From: Marsupella aquatica
Taxonomy: Eukaryota > Marchantiophyta
NCBI GenBank assembly: GCA_973895155.1
Contig: OZ316895.1
Location: forward strand, 10,168,001-10,232,000
Length of the DNA: 64,000 nt
Reading direction: 5' to 3'
Shown here in pieces: positions 12,184 to 23,759 of the stretch. The notes beneath the pieces were generated by a model that did not search any database, was not told the DNA's origin, and saw only the letters and a program-made list of their open reading frames with translations. Positions within the stretch are counted from its first letter, which is position 1. Each line of letters opens with the position of its first letter. Position numbers and translations under genes: made by a program.

Positions 12184-14350
12184 TCTCCACTCTCATATTG
12201 ACGTCCGTCACGATTTGCAATCAGCCTCACATGGCATATATTCAAAGCAATTGCACGAAGTACTTAAATCGAGTTATCCTGCTAGCCGTCTATGCCGAGT
12301 TCGGAAGCCTCTTTGAATCGTGTCATTTGTATCAAAAATCAATCCGTCAGCTCGTCTCGCAGCTCCGCAGCAGCGTCGTTTCAGAACCAAGTATCAAATC
12401 AGAGATTTTCTAGTACCAGCCAGAGGCTGGCGACTGTGTAGAGCTGGCTGCTGGCGCCATCGTCGACGTTCACTTGAATGGAGGAGCTCATCGATAGATA
12501 CAGCTGAATAAACAATCATAGCAAGTGAATTCTCCAATTTCCTCCTCCTTCGAACAGTTTCAGATCCGCCACGCATGTCGCAGGAGTCCGCTGCTCTGCT
12601 GCTGTTGCCTTAACAGTACAAGATCGCCATCGCCCAAAACAGCATTTCCAACGCTGTACCGGTTGAAGTTCGTTGCCCACGCATGACCACGGTCAGGTCA
12701 GCGGGGAGTCCGTGAGTAGGGGTGGGGTTTGAGATCAACGGTGGAATGCTTAACTTCGGGATTCACGGGGAGATTTCGACCGTGGATTTTCGTAGCTCTA
12801 ACTGCGGTCAGAGGGCGACTTGGACGAAATCAGTTGACACGGTTAAAGATCGCTCCAAGAAGAGCGCTTCATGATTGTTTGTTCTAAAGGACCTGTCTAG
12901 TCTCTCGCACCACCGCCCAAATATTTGTAGCTCCGCACCAATGAAAATGGCATGATTTAAGCATATATTTTATTTGTTTATGGAGTGGACAAATTATTCT
13001 TGGTATGGTGGAGAATTTGACTCTTGGCTGGACCACTTTTTGACACATAAAAGAGTGAGTGAAGGAAAGATGCTACTTGAGTGGAAATTCACGTTTATAG
13101 TGGTCCATGGCCGTTTATAAAGGACCACTAGTCTTTGATTGTGGGGGGATTATAGTGGAGCATCTTGGTGGTCCATGAGAGCTTCAATATTGTGAGTATG
13201 GTGGGGTATGGTAATCTGACCTGTTTATATTAGAGGGTTTAAGCTACTCGTAATAATACTTGTGAGCAACAACTCTGTGTTAAAATGGCCATGGAATATG
13301 ACAACGCCAATCTGCGGAACAAGTTGGAGTCTCCACCGTACCCAACCTACTTCAGGGCCTCCAACTCATCTACTTACTATAATATACAATCTCGCCTTTT
13401 TGTGCTCATGGTTCCCTTACAAAATTCACTTTTGGAGTGAACTCATTATGATCATTGGATTTAAAATTTAAATTTTCCTGCCCATCAGATCTGTGTAAGG
13501 AAGAATAAAGAGTTTGTCCTAGCCTGAGGCAGGGATCCATGGGCTTTCACCCACACCTAGACTCATATAAAAACATCTAAAAAAAGGTCATTGGGAATTG
13601 AGTTGACATGTGGCTATCATGGGTAGATGGGTCTGACAAGAAAATCTAAGTAGACCCCACATGATTGCCCCATTCACTTAAAGTAAGAAGTATAGACAAC
13701 CTACAATACAAATTAAGTTGTGAGTTCAAAAGGGATGATTTATAGGAAAGTGGAAAAAAATTAAGTCTACTAGGAGTAGTGAAAACATTGTTTTTTTCTA
13801 ATGTCTATAAAGTACTTTTTCCAGGTTACATTAACATTCAATCCTATATTCTTTATTGCCATAACCTTATTGACCAAAGACACAATGGCCCCAAGAATAA
13901 AATGGCCCCAACAACGAAATGGCCGGAGTGATAAATGATTGTAACAATAAAATGGTTATAAGGACATATGTGCAATGCAAGTTAGGGCAATGGGTTCCTA
14001 TATATGTCATATTTCAAATCACATTATAAAAAACTATCCCATCTCAAAGAGTTAGTGTAATCTACAAAAGTGGAAAAGGAAGGCACAAACCAATACCATC
14101 AATATATTTCAATGATTTTGACACCCTTGGATTGAGTGAAAGGGATCACCTATGGAAGTGAATACCATGGTATTTTTGCTCTTAAAGTAGGTGTTTTCAA
14201 AACACATGTGCTGGCTAACTACTTTCAAAAATGACATGTGCATAACATTGGTATCAGATTTGTTTTGTTTTTTTGCTAAGGAGAAGATAAATTTTCATTT
14301 TTCTGAAAGATCATTTATCTTTTGCTCCATGTTGATTCTTCTTCTCTTTC
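12184..14350. other. AT-rich intergenic region
   Basis: No domain-bearing open frame was seen on either strand. Base composition turns AT-rich after about 12.9 kb. The first 500 bases upstream of the LRR gene have short open frames on both strands without recognisable motifs. Confidence 0.4.
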
Positions 14351-14589
14351 TTAATCATGTTGGAAAGGGAGGGGGGTGCCAAAGAGCCAAGATGGGAGAC
14401 TGGAAGGAGAGAAAGGAAGGGCACAGAAGAGGAGATTGAAGAAAAATGGGAAAAAATGTGAATTTATCTCCCTCCATATAGCTAAGGGCGACCACACTGG
14501 ACCCTGTAACACCCCAGCCGCCCCCTGTGTTGTGTTCCCTCCCATGCTCTCACCCTTGCCACAACATTGCTTTCACAATACCTCCTTGG

Positions 14590-15130
14590 GACATACATTG
14601 CCTCAATATCTTTGCCTCAACTTGACAATTTTTCTCGCCTTGACATATTTTTCTCAGCTTGACATATTTTTATCTCCTCAACTACTTTTTATCATATTGA
14701 CATGTTTTCTCTCCTTGAGACATTTTCCTCACCCCAATGTTCTTTTCAATCTCACATTGACATCTTTTTCTCACCTTGCCATCTTTCCTCTCTGCACCTT
14801 TTTTCTCCTCAACATCTTTTATCACCTCAGCATTTTCTCATGCACCTTGATATATTTTCTCTTCTTGGCATCTCTACTCATCTCAACATCATATTTTCAT
14901 TTTCACATTTTTTTTCTCTCATGGACACGATTTCCTCACCTTAATATCATTTTCTCACCTTGACATTTTTTTTCTCTCATTTAACGTTTTTTTCACCTCA
15001 ACATCTTTTTCTCTCCTCGACATATTTTTCTCATCTCAGCATCTTTTTATCTCCTCGATATCTTTTCCTCACTTCAATGTTTTTTTCTCACCTCAACATC
15101 TTCTGGGCAACGCATGGGCATCGGGCTATT
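14590..15130 (+). repeat. Pyrimidine-rich minisatellite array 1 with degenerate Helitron-like end
   Basis: Tandem array of units of about 18-20 bp built on 'ttttctcacctcaacatc' with variants. It ends with 'gcaacgcatgggcatcgggctat', a degenerate copy of the terminus of the second array. Long open frames in this stretch are a by-product of the repeat. No protein domain is present. Confidence 0.7.
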
Positions 15131-15379
15131 TGTATATATATATTGTGCCAAAATAATGAGACTTCACACCCATGAAAAATATTTCTATGGTTTTTCATCA
15201 CAATTGTCTCACAAAATTTGACTTTTATTGTCCCAAAGAAAGCCTTGGAAACAAAGCAAAGAGGGGGAGAGGCAAGGAGAAAGGGGAAGGGGGGGCACAT
15301 GGATGAGAAAAGAGGGAGGCAGAGGCTTCATCTTGCCCCATCCGGTTGCAGGTAAGGGGTGAAAAAAGTGTCAAGTTTA

Positions 15380-15947
15380 TTTTCTCACCTCAAAATCTGT
15401 TGCTCTACTTTACATCTTTTTCTGCTCAAAATCTTTTTCTCTCTTTTGCACACGTTTCTCTCCTCAACATCTTTTGTTCACCTAGACATATTTTCTTTCC
15501 TCAATTTTTTTCTCATCTCAACATCTATTTCTCTCCTCAATATTTTTTCTCTCCTGGACATATGTTTATCATTTGGACATCTTTTCTCTCTTTGACATCT
15601 TTTTCTCCTCTCTACTTCTTTTATCACCTCAACATATTTTCCTCACCTCAACATTATTCTCACCTCGACATCTATTCTCTCCTCAACATCTTTTCGCTCC
15701 TTGACATCTTTTATCGCCTCGACATCTTTTCTCTCCTCGACATCTTTTCTCTCCTTGACATCTTCTATCACCTCGACATCTTTTGCTGACCTCAACAGCT
15801 TTTCTCTCCTTGACATCTTTTATCACCACGACATCTTTTCTCTCCTCAACATCTTTTCTCTCCTCCACATCTTCTATCACCTCGACATCTTTTGCTCACC
15901 TCAACATCTTTTCTCTCCTCGACATCTTTTTTCACCTCAACATCTTT
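15380..15947 (+). repeat. Pyrimidine-rich minisatellite array 2
   Basis: Units close to 'ttttctctcctcgacatc' and 'ttttatcacctcgacatc' alternate for about 570 bp. The most regular part is about 15660-15940. The array runs directly into the hairpin and CTAG terminus at 15948-15973. A minisatellite next to the 3' end is common in plant Helitrons. Confidence 0.75.
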
Positions 15948-15974
15948 CGTGCAACGCACGGGCATTGGGCTAGT
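15948..15974 (+). mobile_element. Putative Helitron 3' terminus
   Basis: A hairpin CGTGC-AAC-GCACG (15948-15960) is followed nine bases later by CTAG (15970-15973) and then T. Helitrons end in a short hairpin about 10 bp before CTRR and insert ahead of a T. I could not locate the 5' TC end, and no Rep/helicase coding sequence is visible, so this would be a non-autonomous copy or a fragment. Confidence 0.5.
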
Positions 15975-18900
15975 TGAAGTTAGAACAAGTTAATCACTGC
16001 AGTGCAAAAAGTCTCTGCATCTGTTTAGAGCTGTAAAAGAATACAAAACAAGTTGCTTAATTTTCATATTTTGTTTTCTCATGAAGAGTTTAATTTTCAT
16101 ATTCCCCCATTTCTGTAGGACCAGGAGAGGACTAAAATTAATTCATTTGTGACAAACCAAAATAGCTCCTCATGCCGTTCCCTCTGTTTATATTTTGGAG
16201 GAAGTAGATTCAAAGATCTAGAGATTTTAGCCTTGGATTGTCTATGAATAAAGCTCTAAACATATTGATTGCATTTAGAAGGCACTTCACAAGTTGTCGG
16301 TGTTTCCTGGAAAGCCAAGCTTTTTCACAAATTTTCCAGTGCAGGTTATTTTTCCTCTAGTCCAAAGAATGCAGCTTAATGCATATGGTTGGAGATGCGA
16401 ACAATATTCCCAGCGCAAAAGGGCCTGTTACGTGAGTTTATCGTCAGGTTGGAGGAAAGGAGTGTTGGATTAGAGTTGCTCTTAAAGCGTATGGAGTTTT
16501 GTATGGGTACACTTCGCTGAGACACAAAATTGCATGCTCCCAAACCTTTTGGTATGCTCAGATACGTTGTGCTAGCTAGAGTCGTACCTGCACACTTAGT
16601 GCGTCGACATGCCCAAATTTGGCTTGATTAATGGCCTTCCTGATCAGGCACCTCGACAAATACAAGTCAGATGTTTCAAAGCCCTCAAAGTACTAGTCTT
16701 TTTAGTCCCCTGGGCTTTAGGTGTTTTGTATGTCACAAGCAAGACCACTTTTAACATGACTTGCCGTCTATCATAGATAAGAAGCAGAATTGTTTTTCAA
16801 GCTGGGCCTCATGCTTTGGACAAACATATTTCCATTTGCTAGCAATGCTGTTGCATTGGCTACCATAATTCACATATGCCATTTTACTGCTTTTCCAAAT
16901 TGCAAGGTGAATAAGATCTCATAACTATCCAAAGCCCACCTGCTTGCCCACATGCAACATACATAAACCTCTATGCTGTTTTGCAAGATGCAATTACCAT
17001 AGTCCTAGCAATAAAACTCCCATTATTTTCCATTTTAATGTTTGCCTATTTCATACTAAAATTAATGGAAGATTGGAGATGATATATCTTAAAGACTACT
17101 TGAAATCAATCATAAAAGTATAGTGACCCAAATACCCTGATAGCTAAGATAATGTGAATGTCACCTTGTAGTAGATCAGGTTTTGAGGTACCAGGATCAT
17201 GTCGCCCCACAATCAAAGATGTACCCAGGAAACGCCCATCACCTTTGGACAAGCATGAGGGCTTTTTTAATTTGGTTCTGGATTGGAGAAGAGTTAATGA
17301 AAACTCATATGGAGTTAGGGTTTCAAAAATTCAAAAATGCCAATTGTCATCATTTGATTAGAGCTACTTCTTTTGTAGTGTTTAGAGAATATCACAAAAA
17401 ATCCAAACAGCCACACATGATGGAGTGCCTCCAAGTAGTGACCCCTTAGAGACAAAGACAAACTGTATTGATCAAACCATAATGCTTAAAACTACCACTG
17501 CAAAGTGCCCAAAATAGGGACCCAACGACGAGGCAGAATGACAGGAGGAGCCCAAAGTGACCCCTAGATGTGGAAACTTGTCCCTTGACAAACACTACCT
17601 CCAAGACTCAATATGTTGCCTCCAAAAATGGCAAATACTACAATCCCTGAAGCATTGTGCACCTCTTGTGTTCCTTTGCTGGAGTGGTCTATGTAGCTTT
17701 TGTCTCCTTGCATGGCATTCATGGGTCCCTGCATTCTTCCTTTTATTTAAAAGGAAAGAACAGTGGTCTGCACCGGCCCCATTGTGTGGTATTACATGTA
17801 TTGCTGGAGTGGTCTATGTATTGTATGGCAGGGTGGACAAGTGTATATAGCAGTCAGACAGTTTTGTTGAGAGCTTGGTCATAGCCTTAATGATTTGGTG
17901 ATTGACATTGGAAGTCAGTACCCCAACAAGCATGCACTGCTGTAGTTAAAAGGCAACTCAAAAGTTCAGGTGAAAAGGCCGCACTTGGACTCCTTGGCAA
18001 ATGCTTGTTGATACTTCACTTTGTACTGCACATGGTAGTGGAAATTGATGAAATATTTTTGAGGGCAATTGAAGAATTAAATGTTACAACCTACGTGGGA
18101 GTACCTTTGGATACATAAGGGAGAGGTAGCAGAACAAATTAAACTTGTTCGATTACTTCCAGGCTCAACTGCGAAGGATCCTAGAAATCACATAAGTGCC
18201 CAACAAGCTTTTCAAAACACTAACCTGGAATGTCCAAGCATTGCTCATAAATAGTTCATAAGTAGATGGTGAGTACCCCTTTCCTCCTGCCCCCAACTCC
18301 ATCCCAACTGTTAGCTGTGTCCCAAGAGTCAGCATCTATATCTCGAGACTGCAGTAGGCCATTTTTTGAGTTTTTGATTGTGATTTATTAGGGGAAGTTT
18401 GCTGTTTCCCATTTTTTTTTGCGGATGCTGACTGGAACCCAACTTTTGAGAAAACTTATGGAGGGGGGGTTTTCGGTTGGTTTGACTAGAAATTTTATGC
18501 AGGGATTTTTGGTTTGCCCAATCCCAACTAAATACTCGTTGCTCAACTCAACATCATCAAAGGTTGTCAAATTACTATGGGTTACTCCCATGCAATAGTA
18601 AGTATTTTAATTTCAGGAACTGCATACTTTTGACCCACAACCTTTGGGTCACAACCTTTGGGTCACAACCTTTGGGTCACACACAACCTCCACAAAGCAA
18701 CTAGTTTGAAACCCCTATTAGATAGACGCTTAGCAAAATTGTAGCAATAACGTGTTTTCCGGGTCCCAAAGCTTCGATTTCCCCTGTTTGGCGTGGCAGC
18801 AGACGGGCTTCGTCCTGTTTCGCGCACTGCTCCGACGTGCGGTACATTTCTTGATTAACTAGCGCGGTTCTTTCAAATCGCTCTGTGCTCCGAAACTCTC

Positions 18901-19080
18901 TACCCAACAAATATATACCGTCCGATCGAAGGCGCCACCGTCGGATCCAGCAAATGAGGTGAGAGGCCACGGATCGACCCTCTTCGTCCAGCCCTTCCCG
19001 CCGTCGTCAATTTCAAACTTCGCCCCGCAGGCAGAGCATGATTGTCACCCACCATACGCATTCACCTTTAAATTGTAGAC
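15975..19080. other. Intergenic region, no gene recognised
   Basis: Open frames are short and carry no recognisable domain. The phrase 'tgctggagtggtctatgta' occurs near 17677 and 17803. A 16-bp unit 'cctttgggtcacaa' plus two bases is repeated three times at about 18640-18685. The last few hundred bases should contain the histone H3 promoter. Confidence 0.4.
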
Positions 19081-19221
19081 TGAGAGATCCTCAGTCCCAC
19101 ACTCGCATTCAGCCGATCGAATCCTTTGCTTCTCTCCGCAATCCCCCGATCGAATTCTCGCCCATCGGTGCCTCCGTTGAGCTGTGCATCTTGCCACCTC
19201 TCGCGACGCTTTGATTCATAG

Positions 19222-19917
<696 letters not shown>

Positions 19918-20339
19918 AATGAGCGACATTTTGGTCTTGTAAATAGATTCAGTCTACAGAGAGCAGTAGCATATCTGATGAACCGGACTTCCACCTCTAT
20001 TGGTGCAACTCTTTATTCTGATCGTCTGAGAAACATAGTTCTTGCATTCTCAAGGGTCCAATTGTTCAAATCATTGTGAGCAATGGATAAAATTTTGTAA
20101 AGTAAAGCCGGCAAAGAAGCTCTCGTACTATCATTCTCTTTCACTATCATTGTCTATCACTACTCTTGATTGGCCATGTACTTTCTGAATTATCACAATC
20201 ATCTCGTGTGCTCTGCTTGGTCAAAAAGTCACAACCGAACCCTTCTGTAGGATTGGACACCTCAAAAGTCATTCGAAAGAGATGGCTCCTGCCACCTGAT
20301 AATTTACCATCCTCAGGAAGATGGTGAACTATATTTTTT

Positions 20340-21120
20340 AAGGAGGTAGGTTCGCCTGTAGTTTCACGATATGGCTAGCATCGCAGTCCAAGATTCGGTG
20401 TACTGCATGATCGACGAGATGTCTGGAAGAAAATATCCCATCGGACAACCTAATGTCACTTCAAGTCGGGGATGTGACATTGCATACAGAGTTTGGTGAT
20501 AAGTTGGCTTGATCTCAGACGCTCACTGTTCAGCACCTGTGCGCAGCCTGGTCCAAGTATTTGTTGACACGATCTGATGATGCCTGCAGCAGGTGGAGAG
20601 TGCAATTTCTCTGGAAAAATTGACCCGAGAAGCAGCATGTGTAATGGATGCCCATCAGCGAGCATATGAAGGATGCTAGCTGATGGTTGACTAGGCTCTC
20701 AAAAGTAGAAGGTGAACCCTCGCTAGCAGGAACGGTGGCTTCAGGTTAGAGTTGTCCGTCGCCTGTAGTACACGATTTGGCTAACAGATGGTAGTTCTAA
20801 ATTTGGTGTGTTGTATAACTGATGAGGTTGTGCAAATCTAACAACCTATCGTCACCTCAGGTTCATCTCAGTTTCTCACTGACCAGCACCTCTGCACAAC
20901 AGTTCAGGAAATTGTTGACACCATCGAATGATGAAGACATCGCTGGGAGAAGCTATTTAGATAGTGTGCTAAAACCTGATGTAGTCGGCTGACAAATATA
21001 TACATGAAATGACCAAGCAAATCAACGACAACTTCCTGCTTCAGAACTATAGGACAATGAAACCTCATGGTTGAAGATCGACCGCTCGAGAATGGCTTTT
21101 CTAGCCAAGTAAGCACCGTA
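20340..21120 (-). pseudogene. Decayed GDSL last-exon fragments, tandem pair
   Basis: The stretch near 20545-20665 resembles the last exon of the minus-strand GDSL gene. The phrase 'ctggaaaaattgacccgaga' is shared with about 21401-21423, and the minus strand encodes DGHPLH where the intact exon has DGIHYT of the catalytic Asp-His block. A second, more diverged copy of the surrounding sequence lies at about 20740-21000 ('cagcacctstgc...aattgttgacac' type phrases). Neither copy is open. These look like tandem duplication remnants behind the functional locus. Confidence 0.55.
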
Positions 21121-21354
21121 AATCAGGCTAATTCATATTGCACATTCCATCAGCATTAGTTGAATGCCTTGGGTCTGTCGAAATGGACTCGAAAGAAGGG
21201 AGCAGTCATTCTGAGAAAGGTGGCGCATGTTAATTGTAGAATCCAAAGTGCGTCAAGAACAGATTTCCTAACCTGCAGTAAGTAGGTTCTTGTGTACACA
21301 TTTCGGACGGGGGCTACTCTTGAATGAGGTCTTCACCTCGTGGCTTGATGCTGC

Positions 21355-23739
21355 CTACAACGGCTGGAGGGTGCAATTGTTAGGCTGCAAAGAAAAGGGA
21401 GGCTGGAAAAATTGACCCGAGAGAATCTGTGTTGCAAAGTAATGATTGGCAGCATCTGTGTAGTGGATGCCATCCCAACCCACATAAGCTCCCGGGTCCG
21501 AACATGTAGTAGAAACAATTAGGACGTTCGCAATATTCCCCGTCTCACCACAGAGTACTTGTGGATTATAATTGTATTTTGAAGGAACACCACAACAGGC
21601 TTTGATAGGAGCTACCAAACCTGCAACAAATAAGAATCCACCGACTGTCAGACAGGAGCCTGAAAAAGCACTTCCAATTGTAAACCATCATTTGCCACAT
21701 TCCACAAAGTCAGTTTCAGACATGCTCACTGTTTAACAGAACATGAATTGCTTATTTCCGTTTTAATAGAGCAGAGTCGCACTTGGCTAATTACCATCCA
21801 ATCGAGAAAAACTAAAGCAAGAAATTTGACTTTTTCTCAATCACTCATAGTCGTGTGTAATATAGGTTTGATTCTAACCATTCATAGTATAATTAAACAG
21901 AAGGTTATGTTGCATCTGATAGCTGTCGAGATAGATCACACTTGCGCCAGGCGTAAATATCGTCACATTTGCCAAGCCTGCCAGAAGGAGAGTGTTGTAA
22001 TTCCTTGCGATTGTATTATAGGCTGCGAGACATCCCCAGTTGTCGAGATCTCCGGGGCCGTATGGTAGTACAGCCAAGAGTGATGGCGAACATCCGATGT
22101 TTCCAACGCCTGACACAATGATATTTCTTGCCCCCAAGTTATACAAGTCCTGCACCGTTGAACACAAACGCAGAGACGCATGTCAAGTCCATGAATTCAA
22201 TAGAAGCAATTAGTAGTGACTAGTAAGAATTAATATCTCACTTGCCAGACTACTGTTCAAATTCATTTCAAGAGCTCTCCACAACTCTCTTCATTGGTCT
22301 TCATACTTCCTGCTCAACGAGGCAAACTTTTGAACAACTTGTGCGAGTGTTTACTTCAAAGACTACAATTTCTTGGCTACTTTCACATTCACAAGATCTT
22401 TTAGCACTCCAATGTCTCTGTCCTCCTTGGTGATGAAGTTGGCGTGATATAATAGTGCTACCTGTAATCATTTCGTGAACTTACACTTATTGCGTTTGTC
22501 ACGGCAGTGACCACATTTGGGAGGTACAGCAATATTTGATCTGGAGTGTTGTTGGCCAGAATGCCAGCTTTGAAGTCATTTGTTCCAATGGATATGATGT
22601 ACAAGCCTTGCGCAAAGGAGGCCGCCAACGGAATTCGTCTCGCAACTGCAGACAATCAATACTTTAGGAGCACGCAGGCAATCAGGCAATTATGCGGCTG
22701 CCACGGAACAGGTCACTAAGGGCTACTGAATCAGGATCCTGACTCGGAACATTCAACTTTGAACGTGAAGTAGCCTGGCCAGTGATGTATTAACGACATG
22801 CGACAATAAATAATTAAAGAATCCAGATAACTATTCAGCGTCAACATCTTAGTAGTCAGTTGCTTAGAATTGGTACTTGATACAAGATAATTGTTTAGTA
22901 ATTACCCGCAAGAGCTCGTTGAAGAATTGGGTCGGTTGTGGCATTTGTGGTGCCAGTGTTGATGAACAAGTCATTGTACAGTTTCTTGTAAGGTTGAATT
23001 CCAGGTTGAGCTTGTTGCAATTCGTTGGTGTTCGCAAGAAGATTTCTAGCTGCTAGCATGGAGGACGTCGTATTCAAAAGTTCCAAAACTTCCTTCTGGA
23101 ATAGTTGGAATTGCAAAACTTGTGTAGTCAGTGGGAAATCGCTCACATAGTTAATCGCTCTAGCCGTGGCACCCCATGTGGCAAAGGTCACCCCTCCCGA
23201 GAAGTCAGAGGTTACCGACTGCAAATATGGATCCAGAAATGGTAGGCCGAGAGCCGCAGCTGTATCCATAAATCCCGGAAACAGTCCTTCGATCTATTAG
23301 TGTCATCATATGTGCGTATCTACTTGAACGGGTGTAACAACAGATCGACACTAAAAGCACTCGAGGTTTGCATGCATGCCAGAGATTCACCGTGGAGCAT
23401 CAAAAGGAATTTTAACACGCAGACGGGGGAAATTCTCGATAGAACCTACCGCATAAGACGAATTGTGGTCATTGGGGAGAGAGAAAAGAAATGGTACTTA
23501 CCAATGAAGTCAATGATCAGTCGGCCATCTGAATTCCGCCCTTGTGTTGCACCAAAGTACGTCTCTCCATATGGAGGAGATTCAGCAGCAGTAGTGTTGG
23601 GAAAGGATGCATGGATACCTCCGGTGTCTCCGTCATCATCTCCAAAATAGAATATAGCTGGGAAACATTGCGCATGAGTTCGATGGGGGCTCAACGATAC
23701 CAATAACAATGTGAGAGCCAATGCCCACAACGGTTTCAT
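21355..23739 (-). CDS. GDSL esterase/lipase-family protein lacking the catalytic serine
   Basis: Five exons: 23739-23502, 23259-22906, 22645-22485, 22149-21879, 21620-21355, with intron phases 1, 1, 0, 1 and a product of 429 residues. The signal peptide is MKPLWALALTLLLVSLSPHRTHA. Family blocks are FPAIFYFGDDDGDTGGIHASF (block I), GGVTFATWGAT (block II), IGTNDF (block III) and WDGIHYTDAAN (block V, Asp and His of the triad). Block I normally reads GDS and supplies the nucleophile; here the Ser is Asp, so classical ester hydrolysis is not expected. The other blocks, splice sites and frame are intact, which argues against a simple pseudogene. Exon 2 is about 52 codons longer than in the paralogue at 50.9 kb; this extra stretch is rich in Asn/Gln and Leu. 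Likely secreted to the apoplast. Confidence 0.88.
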
Positions 23740-23759
23740 GTTTCCTCCTTAAATTGTAG

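Noticed and set aside
14376-15973. Long Phe/Ser/Leu-rich frames of 195, 147 and 90 codons
   Set aside because: They are translations of a pyrimidine minisatellite, with low complexity and frame changes between units.
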